A DNA stretch of 64,000 nt from Ischnura elegans. Lineage: Eukaryota > Arthropoda > Insecta > Odonata > Coenagrionidae. The notes beneath the pieces were generated by a model. That model was given only the letters and a program-made list of their open reading frames with translations. It searched no databases and had not been told where the DNA came from. Every line of letters starts with the position of its first letter. Position 1 is the stretch's first letter. The stretch is taken from the NCBI RefSeq assembly GCF_921293095.1, contig NC_060248.1, positions 74,779,243 to 74,843,242 of the forward strand, given 5' to 3'. The position numbers were made by a program, and so were the translations under genes. Of the stretch, positions 1-11,960 are shown piece after piece.

Positions 1-886
1 GCCTATTTACTCATTACTACCATTTAGCCATCGTATCTAATCTGGTTTTATAACCAACTCCCGTTCTTACTTGTTACCTACAACCGCATTATAACTCGAT
101 CATTTGTTGACGTTGGAGATTCATTTATGGCAATGTATATACTCATCTGAATTGCATATATTCGTGAGCCTTAAGTTGATAAAAACGTGCGCAGAATTGA
201 ATGTAATGTCGGAAATTGATATTCATGCAAAATATTTCGGGAACATGACAGCGAGTTTGACTGGATATGGATAGAATTTGAGAGATATTCCATTCGCAGA
301 ATACTGAAGAATTTATGATGCATGTGTTTTTTATCATGGTTGACCTCTTTTAACAGAACGACATCAGTGATCGCATTTTGTAATTCTACTTTTCTCCCAC
401 TACCTCATGTTACAGCGTGTCTCCACCTTCATTCCCTCCGCAAATATCATCATACTTTACGAGTTTTGGCAGTTCCTAGATCTTTAGCGATTGTTTGATT
501 TTCATGATTTATGTCACTGCCAGTAAAGAACGATGCGTGAGTTAACATTATTGTAATTCTATAAAGGGCAGAAAGGATGTTGTGTCTTATCATCTTATCC
601 TGGTCCATTCATTTACTTCATTACACAGAGTTTGTGCACTGGAATCTTTCTAATAGGCCATAACGGCTTAGACGTTTAATTGGCAAGAATTAGTCTAAGG
701 TTTGGTCGAATTTAGGGGTAGTACAATGGAGATATTTTTCCTGGCAAAAAATATCTAGGGTTCGCGTTTGAATTGGGTATATATTAAAATATAGGAGAAT
801 AATCGAAATAAAATAATTTTCTGCTGCAAAAATTACTTATATTTCTCTCTTAAATTATTATTGGGTTGTCCATGAATTTAGTATAT
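1..886. other. AT-rich DNA with no recognised feature
   Basis: No reading frame, repeat or RNA could be supported here. The only ORF of note is a 64-codon minus-strand frame at 143-337, which has no recognisable motif and is of a length expected by chance in this composition. Confidence 0.6.
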
Positions 887-894
887 CCACGTAA

Positions 895-1151
895 CTGTGG
901 CGGATACATATGGGGGGCACTAGGGGCGCGCGGCCCCCCTTGTGGGGCCGCCGCCATTGCCTCATATCCAGAATCACAATTGTAACTACTTTATATCATA
1001 ATATGGCATTTTCTTGTGTAAGTGTATAATAAGTCAAAATAAAACTTGCTTAAAATTTGCATGCGACTTATTTTTCATTACAGTATAAAGTAAAGACAGC
1101 TCAAGATATATTTTGCGCCCCCTCCTTAGGTTTATTCTGTACCCACTACTG
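895..1151. mobile_element. hAT-type non-autonomous element (MITE), 257 bp
   Basis: The left end reads CTGTGGCGGATACA and runs into a G-tract. The right end, read inward on the opposite strand, begins CAGTAGTGGGTACA and also runs into a G-tract. These degenerate inverted ends resemble the CAGTGGCG ends of hAT transposons. The 8 bases outside each end (887-894 and 1152-1159) match at 6 of 8 positions, as expected for an aged 8-bp hAT target duplication. There is no transposase ORF. It resembles the 250-285 bp elements at 18,598, 54,833 and 62,650 in size and layout, with G-rich and C-rich shoulders around an AT-rich core. Confidence 0.55.
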
Positions 1152-1159
1152 CAATGTAA

Positions 1160-4100
1160 GATAATATATGGAAAATAAAACAGGAAAAACTATGAGTATA
1201 CCATGCAGCGTTTGTGCCATAAACCATGTACCAATATTCCAGTCTATGAGCAAGAGGATCATTAATTCTTATAAGTATACCTTGGTAAATTGTGTTTAAG
1301 AGATCACTTAAGAACTTCCCCGTGGGTAACTCCGCTATACTGCATCCACGTCACTTCTCATGAATTCTGCTAATCCAGTATTCCATTATTCATTTAATTA
1401 TTTGTTGAGGGTCATCATTCTTTCCCAATTCAGTATATATATCATTCAAACATCTCAGTTGAGCCTCGTAAATTTTCTGCTGACCTCTATACATTTTATA
1501 ATTCTAATTTCCGGTCTCCGCAATACATATGCAGCGCTACCTCTCTCGGTTTTCTCGATATCCGTTCTCCTCGATCCTCTACCTTCGTCAAAATTTGGAA
1601 GCCGATTGCATCCTCATCCACCCTTGCGGGGAAGCTGCTCTTAAGTCTTTCTCAGCGTCACTATCAACAAAATCATAGCAATTTATGCGTAATATCATGA
1701 CTACAAAAAAATTAAATTCGTTCAAATTATAGTGAGTCATCAAATAGGTGTGTTTTGAATATTTTAAGGAATTATAGGCGGAAAACCCCTGCTGTCGTTA
1801 TCGATTATTTGAAATATCATCAAGGTTTTATTTCTATCAATTATTTTTAGCAATTTATTTTGAATCCGGCGCTTTAATTGACTCTGCGACGAGAACGACC
1901 TAAATCAGTACCGTGAAATTAGGGAAAACTCGGGGGATCAACTTATCAACTTATTGCATTATTCACTTTAAATTCAGTGAACCGTTTTATCTCGCTCAAG
2001 AGAATTTATCAAATGAAATGAATCAAAATGAGAAGTTTTTAACGCAAAATTTTGCGGGGCTGTAATTATTCTTTACACCTTATTATCCTATTTCGGAGAC
2101 CATAATCCTCTTCTATGATCATTAAATTTAGAGGTAATAGAGTTATCAAGTATGAATTTTTTTACAGAAAGGGTAAAATGAATGAATGAATTATTTTTTT
2201 CAATGGTCGAAATTCTTTTGACATTTTATGTCCCTTATTTTCGGATTTCATTCTTACTATTCTGTTGACATAACTTAATTGTTCGATAAGTACATTAGAA
2301 AATGGCTAGTAATGTTGTAAATTGGCACGTGAAAGCTATCCTAAAATATCGGGATTTCGATGAATATGTTGCGCAGGTAAACTTGGAGTTCGCGATAACA
2401 TAAACTGGATTGCCTATGGACTACAATATTCAAAGATGAAACCAAATATGAGTTAATATGACTTTTTACCTACCTATCCCGGAAGTTGATGATAGGTGTG
2501 ATCGTTAGATGCAATCGAATTTACGCTCAACTAGATAGACTAGATGAGAGAGACGCAATTCAGCGGTTCGGTTTTTGCAACTCCTCCCCTTACAGAGTTT
2601 GACAGTGCGGAAACAGTTCCTGGCGAAAAAAAAATCAGTGGTGGAGGAGGCGATGCGCTTCTGGCAAACCTTGTTTTTCTATTTTGAAAAGGAGTGACTG
2701 ATGATATACTCGCTCTTTCGCGCATACACTCGAAAACCGTAATCCGGATTACGCGGCTTGGATTGTTCGACGAGAAACCGAGGTGGAGTGCAAAACACCC
2801 ACCCCATCCACGCACGCAGATTATACACTCCGTGGATGAATCATTTGTTTGCAGCTCCGTCGAATTTCAAGTGTTTTTTTGGAGTGATGGTGTGGGTTTT
2901 GGGTTGTAACTTTCCCAGAGATTGCCTATTTCATCCCTGTAAATCTGTTTGCATCTCATATCAAATGTGAGGTTTTATGGCAAGTTGCACATTTGAAAAA
3001 CCTCTTACGGACAAATTACGATAGCCTTCTTTAATATTATTACACAGCCCTAGCTCGTAACATTTCCCTAAAACCACGGAATGAACTAGCTCTTTTACGT
3101 GTGCGGCTGTGATAAGGTCATTCATCGCTTGTTGACATCGTAGTTAATTTTGAAAACATGATTGAAAAACAATAATAATTATTTAGTGAATGTAACTTGT
3201 TCCTTTTAAATTTTTAAGGAGTTAGTATTGGTTACTTTCAACTTTGCGCACTGTAATTGATGCCTGCTACACTTAAAAATACTGCATGGTACGAGTAACT
3301 TCGTACGCAGTCACGCAATAATTTTTTTATTCATACCAACTAATAGTAAATGCAAATGCTTTGTTTGACGAAGTATGCTACATAGAATTTTCAATACTTT
3401 GTCAAACTACTACTTATGTTCGTGGAATAGGAATTAATAAAAAAGTGGCAATGGGCTTAATGTTTTTGTCTTCGAATTCATTTTAGCAGCGGATTATATT
3501 TGCAAACTTCCTCATAACTGTAGAACGAATAAGATGAAGATAACGCCCACGTTGTCTATTGAATTGGCTTCCGATGTTTTCCTCGGATGAGTTCTGGAAG
3601 AAGGGCTCGAAATTCATCGACTATGATGTAAATCTCACGAATGGGAAGAGAATTCGTTGGGATATCCCGGAAGAAGCAAGCCGATTTATTCGCTTCCTTG
3701 GGGGGCTATTCATGGAATTGAATTCAGAGATCAGGTTTTCATAATTTGATAAAAAATAAGTTGGCCCGTGACCTTTCCGAAAATGAAATCAAAATATATC
3801 TATGTTGTTATGGATCGTAGAGAACTTAATTTAAAGGTCGGGAGGGTTTAGAGCCCTAGGGTGTGGTTACTTGAGGCTCACTATATTCGTAAATATTATT
3901 CCCTAATTGCTATTCATCAATCTCAAGGGCACACAATTTTGCGTATAGATTCAGGTTTGTTACATCTGGGTCCATGCTAATATTAATAGACACAATACTG
4001 GCGTTCGCAAATTGTGTAGTTCTGCTGTAGAATAATGTTAGTATTTTGATAGCAATTAAAGTAATATAATGAAACTTGGATTGGCTACTATGATAAGATT

Positions 4101-4264
4101 ATTGAAAAGTAAATATAAAAATATATAAACGTTATTCATTTGGAAATTTTTGTGATGTCTATCTTAATTATTTCAACTATTATTTCCATAAAGGCTCGGC
4201 CTCCACTGTTCACCTCATGATCTACATAACTCCAAAATTCCGAACCAAGAAGTTGATAATTTTT
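1160..4264. other. AT-rich DNA with no recognised gene
   Basis: Nothing could be assigned. A patch of higher GC at about 2,530-2,910 has overlapping short ORFs on both strands (70-91 codons), which is what stop-poor sequence gives by chance, and no splice or protein motif supports any of them. The 94-codon plus-strand ORF at 1,360-1,644 and the 61-codon one at 3,559-3,744 are likewise unsupported. Confidence 0.5.
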
Positions 4265-4465
4265 GCCGGCCTCGGTGGCGATGGGGTAAATCGCCTGCCA
4301 AACAAGAGGTCGCAGGTTCGAGTCCCGTCAGGGTAGGTTTCCCCTATCCAGGGCATGGATGTTAGTGCACATTTAATTGTTAAATTTGTTGAATATCCCA
4401 ATATAAAATGGCCAGTATGAGCTGTATTCGGTGGTTTGGGAATAAAATAAAATAAAAAATAAAAA
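4265..4465 (+). mobile_element. tRNA-derived SINE, type 1, copy 1
   Basis: A tRNA-like head carries an A-box-like stretch (TGGCGATGGGGTAAA) and a B box (GGTTCGAGTCCCG). It is followed by a conserved body motif, AGGGCATGGATGTT, and an A-rich tail of AAATA units. The same order is found at 5,031, 6,938 (minus strand), 19,716 and 20,464. The internal pol III boxes, the non-tRNA body and the simple-repeat tail mark a SINE, not a tRNA gene. No clean target duplication was found for this copy. Confidence 0.75.
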
Positions 4466-4703
4466 CAAGTTTCAGTCGGAAGGTATTGTTATGAAGACAG
4501 AAACATTATATTATTATCAGTTAACCATTTTTGCTACCATTTGTTATTCAGATATATTTTTTACAATTAGGCATATATGAGGGAAGAAGTCAAAATTTAT
4601 AACTAATATGTTTTTCATAGCTTATGTCAAACATTATAGGTGATCAGTAAATGTTTGTTCTGGGAATGAACATTTGCGAAATTACTATCAGAGATTACCT
4701 GTT

Positions 4704-5278
4704 AGGGGATCGGGTCGGTGTGGTGGGTGTTGGCTTCCCACACCGTGGGGTCGGGTTCAAATCCCGGCGGCAGTAGAGAATTTTTGGAGACTGTCTGATC
4801 CCTGCTTGAATGTTGTGTGGAGGACATTTCAAGCGCAACACTCCGTCCGTCGGATAGGACATTAAGACGTAGTCCCCTTGGCGCCTTTCTTTATTATTAT
4901 TATCATAGTATTCTACAGATTAAGGTAGGTTTCCATGGAGTAGGTACTGAAGAAATGATTTGGGAGCCTCCCTTTCCTTCAAGAGCAGGCTAATTCCGAC
5001 GCTGTGTTTCTCTCCACCCCTCCTTACCTACCCGGCCTCGGTGGCGCCGGGGTAAAGTCCCCGACTGCCAAATTAGAGGTCGTGGGTTCGAATCCCGCCT
5101 GGGTGAATTAATCACCAACCAGGGCATGGATGTTTGTGATTGTTAATCAAGGTAATTGTAAGAGAGGACAATGCTGTCCTAAATTTGCTTGAAAAATAAA
5201 GTCGAAAATATTATTCTTACCCTTCCCTCATAGCGCAAATGACCCTAGCTATCGGTCGCATCCTCCGAATACCATACC
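4704..5278 (+). mobile_element. tRNA-derived SINE, type 2, split by a nested type-1 SINE
   Basis: The head has a B-box-like GGGTTCAAATCCCGG. The body shares long stretches with the copy at 24,654: the GCTTGAATGTTGTGTGGAGGA block, the CACTCCGTCCGTCG block and a CCCCTTGGCGCC block. It is bounded by the 10-bp direct repeat ATTACCTGTT at 4,694-4,703 and 5,279-5,288. The distal part (CCTTCCCTCATAGCGCAAATG onward) resumes at about 5,216 after a type-1 SINE that interrupts the element near TTACCTACC. Confidence 0.8.
5031..5215 (+). mobile_element. tRNA-derived SINE, type 1, copy 2 (nested)
   Basis: The head reads CCGGCCTCGGTGGCGCCGGG with the B box GGTTCGAATCCCG, then AGGGCATGGATGTTTG and an AAATAAAG-containing 3' end. 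It lies inside the type-2 SINE. Comparison with the uninterrupted type-2 copy at 24,654 shows its insertion point, where CCTTACCTACCC in the intact copy is split. This gives the order of events: type 2 first, then type 1. Confidence 0.8.
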
Positions 5279-5288
5279 ATTACCTGTT

Positions 5289-5695
5289 CATCACTTGCTC
5301 TCGTAAGGCCGACTGAGGTCTGTTGACGCGTTATGTTGCGTATTTCTAGGAGTAAGAAAAGCAATAGCTCGGTGAGTTGGCAGTGGAAGAGAAACTTTCG
5401 TCAAGTGGAGGAGATGGTAATGAGTTTTCCGAAAGATTAATGATCACTTTGGAGCTTTCGGACTGAGAAAGTCGGCGCTTTGGAAGACACTCACTTCAAA
5501 GAAGGGGAAAATATTTTCTCTCTGTTTTCTCTCGACTGCGGCCTTGCAATTGAGCGAACCAGGAGATGGTAAAATACTACATGCGGTAGCAAGAATAAAG
5601 ATCAAGATGTATCGCTTTGGTGTGCGAGTAATCTTGAAAAGATGAAAGAATGAATTAGATCTGAAATGATCTGAATGCCTGGAAACGGCTTAAGC
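5289..5695. other. unassigned DNA
   Basis: No feature could be supported. The stretch is slightly less AT-rich than its surroundings. Confidence 0.5.
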
Positions 5696-5699
5696 GGCG

Positions 5700-6260
5700 C
5701 ACAGTGGGCGGAAATCGGAAAAAGCCGGACAAAATTACAAAATGGCTTTTTTTGAGTTATATACTTGAAACTTCGCAGGTATACTCAAAAATGATTTAAC
5801 TTTATTGATATGTACCTCATTTGACATAGATCCTACCCGTTACTGAGATACAGAGGCTCAAACGTGAGCAAATTTCCATAAAAACGCCCGTCTTCAATTT
5901 TCTCTGAAAATCTTCCAAAGTAAGTGAATGGTGAAGTTATGGGTGGATTCTTGCCGAATAAATAACCACATAATCTGTTAGCATGGTGTTTTTTCTTTAA
6001 TATTCCGTAATCTTAAAGAATACAGTCCATAAATTCTTACCGTGCAGTAACAAAATGGCGGATACTGTTTTTCGACGAAGTTTTACATTTAGGTAGAGTT
6101 TCAAATAGGTTTTCGGCAAGGTCGCGCAGAGTAACTTATATGAGAGCATTTTTTGAAGATTTCTTGAGGTTTTTATGCATTTTTCTTTGAAATAAGTTTG
6201 CGTCGCCGGAAATTACATTGATTTTTCGATCGCGCGGCAGGGTTCCTCTCCGTGCGTCGG
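5700..6260. mobile_element. possible DNA-transposon end, one-sided
   Basis: The sequence CACAGTGGGCGGAAATCGG followed by an AAAGCCGG run looks like a transposon terminus, because it starts with CAGTGG-like bases and changes composition abruptly. I could not find a matching inverted copy downstream in this window, so the element is either truncated or the resemblance is accidental. No transposase reading frame is present. The next kilobase contains two low-value ORFs (6,339-6,581 and 6,493-6,714) with no motif. Confidence 0.25.
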
Positions 6261-6937
6261 GAGTTGGATTAGCCGCGCCGCGGTAAGGTTATTGAAGCTA
6301 TATGGGTTTTAACGCTCAACATTCACCGTTTTTATATTTTGCTTCAAGACACCGATTCTCAAATGGTCTATGGTGAAGACAGTGGAGGTTTTTTCATGCG
6401 ATGTACTTGCACGTTTCATCGAAGTTCATTTCGTTATCTTCGGATACGATCGAAGACCATACTTCTATTAAAAGCGTTCAAACCTCGACAAAGTGAGTTG
6501 TTTTCTGGGACTCATACAAAAAGACCTACCAGAGAGATACCAGCTGAGACCCTTATACCTTCTTCAATCACCGATCCCTGACCCTCAGGATTCTAATTTC
6601 GAAAACGGTCGTTTTATGACACCCTGGAGCGGAGCCCTTGGCCGTCTTAACGGAGGTATTTCCATGGGAACTTCTAGCTTTTTTAAAATGTCGCTTCAAA
6701 AATTGGCCCGCTGAATCCATAACATTTCCGGAATATGCTTTGCATTACTTTCTCAATACTTCTACGGGAGTTGGTATTTTTGTAAAAATCTATTTCTTTC
6801 AAATTTATTGAATAAATACTATTCCACATTTATCTTTACGTTACAAAATTCATACTTTATTCATACGTACCGACGGATCAATACTTTCATAAATGGAGTG
6901 AATAAATTATTCTGCGACAACGTTGCGCTTGATAAAG

Positions 6938-7015
6938 GAAACTTACCCGTGCGGGACTCGAACCCGACACTTCTTTGACAGGCGAGCATTTTACCCCGCC
7001 GCCACCCAAGTCGGC
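6938..7015 (-). mobile_element. tRNA-derived SINE, type 1, copy 3 (head only clear)
   Basis: On the minus strand the sequence reads GCCGACTTGGGTGGCGGCGG, then GGTAAAATGCTCGCCTGTC and the B box GGGTTCGAGTCCCG, then GGGTAAGTTTCC. This is the same head as the other type-1 SINEs. The body beyond about 6,938 is diverged, and the GGGCATGGATG motif is no longer recognisable. Confidence 0.65.
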
Positions 7016-7427
7016 AAATTGAACAAATAACGAACTGCAAAAAGCGTCATTAAATCTAATGTTTTACTCTTGAGATGAAGAGAATTATGTTCAAAAAGAT
7101 GGCTAATAATGCAGTGTTCAGTGACTTAACATTACCAATCATGAACATAGATTACTGATGGCAACTAAATAATCAAAATTTTATGGACGAAAATTATGGA
7201 TCGCGTGAAAATCTCATGTTCTGCACCTACAGTAAGCACTAGAAAGTTGTTGAAGCAGATACGATGAAGACAGGGTAGTTTAGGTAGACAATTCCACGGG
7301 AACTTCTAGATTTTTTAAAACGTGTATTATACCCTTAGTTCTACTTTGACTGTGGTGAAGGAAAGTTAAGTTCTCTTGAGTGCGCAGAATTTGTGAAAGT
7401 GATTTTAATTTGCTTGTGGAGCGTAGA

Positions 7428-7477
7428 AATTTCAATAAATCTGTAATCAATAAATTTCAATAAATCTGAAATCAATA
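7428..7477. repeat. 25-bp tandem duplication
   Basis: Two adjacent 25-bp units based on AATTTCAATAAATCTG plus TAATCAATA differ at a single base. A partial third unit (AATCC) follows. Confidence 0.8.
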
Positions 7478-7479
7478 AA

Positions 7480-10285
7480 TCCTGTATGTACGTTTTTCAA
7501 TAAATCCCCGAACATCTTTTTCAAAATAGTTATTTTATTTTATATTATCAATTTTAGCTTAAAAACTTTCTTAGCATTCCTTTCCTAACTAAAATAAATT
7601 AAAATTTAAATTATCAAATGCCACTGTTTAAATTCCAATCGATACGACATATCCAATATGCATTCAGAAAATCATATGTGGCAGCTCAGCGTACACAAAC
7701 CAACAGAATATTTATCGATATCAGGTGAACGATATTTTACATCTCCTAAGTTATTCATACCCGACGCTATAGCACTGCAGATTTAGAACCCCATGATTCA
7801 GCTGTCCTTCAGTGTGTTGCAAACTAAAAACTATCGTTTTTCTTAATTTCAAAATGACTAAACTTCCCTGTAGGATAATAAATTAAATGGGTTTTAAGAT
7901 TAAGAAAAAATTAGGAAAATAAGGCAAGCAATATAAGCATTACTTTTCCGTTGATCATTGTCAGTAGTAAACAGAACTTGATCGCGTAAAATCCAGAGTT
8001 GAAATCATTAAGGCCATCCACCTGCCTTTCGATATAGGTAATGTCTTTCCCGATTTTGTAACTTCTTTTGTCTCTTTTTTTGCCTAAAGCGGATGGGATG
8101 ACAAAATCGTGTCGACGTCGGCAGTGGATTTTCCCAGATAGTGTTATCTAAAATTGTAGAGCCTAAATGTGAGAAGTACCTCCGATGCAATTTAAATTCT
8201 TTATCAAAAGTTTAGAGATAAATGTAATTAACCAAGAGAAAGTGGAAACTTCAGTCATTATCTGTAGCGCCGTTAATCAAACTAAGAGATACAAGGGAAC
8301 TCATGACTAGGAATTTATCTGAAGCATCCACTTGTTGCCACATTTGCTTATATTGAGAGTGGCCCGAACTTCCATTAAAAAACCGTACTTAGAGATTAAT
8401 CTGTAGTTCACCACACATTTTAATTCTTAACCGCCGCGGCGGTTTGATATCGCTTTGAATTGACTATTTCACCAAAGTGAATTATTTATTCCCGAATTCG
8501 ATGGATTAGTAGAGCACTTGTATCCTAAGTTGACATCATAATGGTTTATGATTATGGAAACCCTAGAATTGTCGTACTGTAACCCTCCACCTCTGCTCCA
8601 CAGTGAGCCTCCCGTTAGCTCATCCTCCTATCATTAATTGCAGCTTGATAATGCCCACAGGCTAGGTGAAACCCGGGTCGGTTATGAAATATTGTGTGGA
8701 ATGTACTAGGTCTTTTTATAATCCATTCACTAAGAATGCAGTTCCGCGAAATCGTGCCGCAATTAAGTCAAGTTAATAGTTTTTCCTAAGTAATAGTCTT
8801 TTGTTATTCTTCTTCAATTTTTCTCTGTTAATCGTCCTAACCAATTGCTGCGTCTCATAACGAGGCAAAACTACCGTGTATTTTTTGCGGAATTGTACTC
8901 CACTATGCCTCCTTACGATACATTTGTATATCGCCTATGTATTCTTACCTTGTCCGTCCATATTGCCTGCAACAACCCCCTTTTCTCAGCACGCAATATG
9001 GAAGTTTCTATTTATTCATTTGAATTTTTTTAACGGTTCATGCCGAGGCTCTTGTCTGATATTTGGGAATGGGTTCATATGAAGAAATTTAATGGGGTGG
9101 GCGTCGTCCATGAATTTAAAATAGGTACTTATGTGAGAAATGGCGAGTGGTTAAAGTTTGTCGCGATAAATTTCGTTGGCAATTGTTATTTTATTGTTGG
9201 GTAGAAGTGGGATATAAAAGAAAACGGGTATTATTCATTTATAAGGACTGTCACTCCCGATCTACCGGCATTAATTAGTCTATTTCCATGCGTTGCAGAG
9301 GTTGTCTTCAATTTAAGTTAACATATTGTAATTTTCAGGGGTACTAAGAGTATATCTTTGTCAACTTTGTCCAATATCTCAAATATAAAAATTTTACATC
9401 CTGGATATCAGGAAATACTTTTAAAATTGAAGCACAAGCGATTTTTTAGCAATCATCTTCTCTCTATATCCCGAAAATTTCAAAATATATAATAGTTTTA
9501 AACAAGTAGTTGGTACGGCACGAAAATGTGCAGGATGAGGAGAGAAGTCTCCAAGCAAGTCTATTTTGGACTGAAAAACTGACCTGGTATCACTAGAATA
9601 CATCACTGTAATCGTATTAAATTTGCATTTGTTTGATAAGGCAGGCATAAATATTAATAGCTGGAGTATTTTTAAATATTGATTAGTTTTTACTCATTTG
9701 CTCACCATCTTTTAAAAGGACCCCTTTCGGTACAAAAAGTACTGAAGTAAAACACGCATTTCCTGTCTGGGATACGTTATTTTGGAGATAAGTGTTTGAA
9801 AAATATGGTGAACGATTTTAGATTCATATTAGGCAGTTAGAACTACGTCCAATCTAAGTTAGAGTATAGAAAATGGCGTATTAACGCACGGAAAGTAATC
9901 CAAAAGGAAAGAATACAATTCGTTTCGTATGCATAGAAAGAAACTGCAAATTATACATTAGATCAAGTTCAGGTTTTATCTTTCATTCTATTCCTCGAAG
10001 ATTTTCCTTCCTGTTCCTCAGTTTCCCTTCTTGGAATGTCACATTTATTTGACATTTTGATTTGGACGGATCAATGTCTCTGTCTTTTAATATTTCCAAT
10101 ATCCGTTTGGGATCCTTTCACCGTTACCATTCCTCCAACGGAGAGATCGTCTTTGAGCATCAAAGGAAGACGGTAAGACCTTGGGAACTTCGAGGAAGAC
10201 AATTAGAAGGGATTTTGGGATCCCATTCTCTGAGGTTCTTTTGTAAGTTCATTTATCCCTCACAGGTTACTTGTATTTTTTGGCG
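7480..10285. other. AT-rich DNA with no recognised feature
   Basis: Only short ORFs (60-75 codons) without motifs are present. No repeat family seen elsewhere in the window was recognised here. Confidence 0.5.
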
Positions 10286-10289
10286 ACTC

Positions 10290-10359
10290 TTTATAGAAAT
10301 CCACGAGAAACTTTATACCCATACAAATGGGTATAAAGCTTCCCATGGATTTCTATAAA
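10290..10359. ncRNA. 70-nt near-perfect hairpin (miRNA-precursor-like or micro-MITE)
   Basis: Two 32-nt arms (10,290-10,321 and 10,328-10,359) pair with three mismatches around a 6-nt loop, TACAAA. The arms begin TTTATAGAAATCCA and end TTTATACCCA. Length and shape fit a pre-miRNA, but palindromic transposon remnants look the same and the window has several of those. It overlaps the 3' end of an unsupported 98-codon ORF (10,062-10,358). Class is uncertain. Confidence 0.35.
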
Positions 10360-10739
10360 ACGTTGGTTTATTGATGTAAGTTTGATATGCGTAGTTCATA
10401 TTTTGACAAAAGCATCTAATATTCTTCAAGTAACCCCATTTAGTACTATTTTTATGACGGCATAACTTTTATTGGTGAGCTTTTTTGTGGTGATCGGTGG
10501 TTATAGTATAATAAATTTTACCTTGAACAACTTTACCACTAACAGTAGTGTTATCCTTTAACGGTTTACCCATTTTTTAGGTAATTTACTTACCGTATTC
10601 AACCATTAAGGTACACTTGCAAGGGTTTAAACACTATCTTCTCGCCTTTCCCCCGTAGAATTCCATTCTTCTATTCGGGATAAGCTCTTATATTCTTCAT
10701 TTATACATAAACTTTGTTCTCTTCGTCCCTAGTCCTTAT

Positions 10740-10905
10740 TCACCTAACAACCTTCACTCTATTACGATTTTCTGCAATCCCTCGCCCCCTTGGCACTTGC
10801 TCCATCCACGCCCTCTTCCTCCTCCTTAAATCCTCCAACAGTTTCCTCTCCTCGTCCACCATGTATAAAGTCTCGTTCACGAAAGCTTTACTTGATTTAA
10901 CTTGG
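10740..10905 (-). pseudogene. possible non-LTR retrotransposon ORF2 C-terminal relic
   Basis: Read on the minus strand, one frame gives MVDEERKLLEDLRRRKRAWM and then a PRGRGI-like stretch. This resembles the region after the reverse-transcriptase domain in endonuclease/RT non-LTR elements, where ERR.LL..I.RRK..W.GH..RG is typical. The relic ends in stops, and no RT core (such as a YADD box) is present. It is weaker than the relics at 12,785, 33,900 and 38,882. Confidence 0.35.
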
Positions 10906-10919
10906 CTTTATCATTGAGA

Positions 10920-11459
10920 TAATAACTAAAGATAATTTTCTGTTGGGTCATTATGCCTCAGAGTGGCATCACTCGACTTAGTTTTATCATTACCTGAGAG
11001 AAAGTCAAATTCCTCATCGGGTGTAGTCAGTAGCTAGGAAGACGGGGATTTCGACGGATAAATACCTTAGCTGTCAAAAGTCTTCTGCAGTCAATTTCCT
11101 GATTGATAATTTGGTCAGAACTGTGATCGATGGAATACTTCCCTTCTTTGCCTGGGCCTGGGATAAGTCAAGTTGAAACCAAGTTACGTTTATTTGAATT
11201 GTGCAGTATTAAGATAGAATGCACTGCGTATTTCGCTCCCAGATTTATTTTCTTTCCTCTAAGGATGGCGACAAGAACAACAATAATATACAAACTGTTT
11301 ACAAATAAGAGCTGCTGCTAATACTTCCCACGGCGTTATTAATATATCTACCCCACTTCTTTCTCTCCCTGTCCATTTCACCTTTTTCATCCTCCCCTTT
11401 AGACTACAGTTCTTTGTAAAAGTAATTTATTTTTTTATTTTCGGGTGGAAGAAATTTCC
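10920..11459. other. unassigned DNA
   Basis: No feature could be supported. The 63-codon ORF at 11,130-11,321 has no motif. Confidence 0.5.
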
Positions 11460-11960
11460 TAGTAGCTGGGGCCATGGTGGTGAATTGTCGGGCCGTTGGG
11501 GGAAGCTCAAAGTTTTTGCGGGAAAGACGGAATGGTCCCACCGCCGCCATGGAAGGGCCCAACGGAGTCCGACACTTCGTGGAAGGAGCGGTAATTAGAG
11601 CGGAAGCCTTGACGCGGGGAACGGTGGCGGAAGTTTGGCGGGAACGGCTGCGCGCGCGGGAATAGCGGAATCCGAGGGACTAATCGGAGTCAGGGATGTG
11701 TGGAGCCAACCGCCGATCGGCTCGCGTTTCCGCGAACAGCCTTCTCCGCGGCGCCGCTACGTCTGAGAAGTGTGTGCTTATATGGGGAGATTTATACGGT
11801 GGGATTTTTATCGATGGTACCCTGAGGTCCTCCCGCCGTTGATGAAGCAGTTATGTCGGGTCCGATGGGAGCGCGGAGAAATTCTGAGGGCGGAGAATTT
11901 CTGGGAAACCATCTCTATTCGCCGGAATCGACGTTTTTGTATCTCCCCTCAAAGAGAACG
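11460..11960. promoter_or_regulatory. CpG-rich patch, possible promoter or exon
   Basis: GC content and CpG density rise sharply against the AT-rich flanks, with runs such as CGGCTGCGCGCGCGGG and CTCCGCGGCGCCGC. A TCAGG initiator-like site at about 11,689 has a GGCTC at +28 that matches four of five positions of the downstream promoter element. The two plus-strand ORFs (11,474-11,665 and 11,770-12,126) carry no motif. I see no convincing splice donor. The patch could equally be an exon or a GC-rich repeat. Confidence 0.3.
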
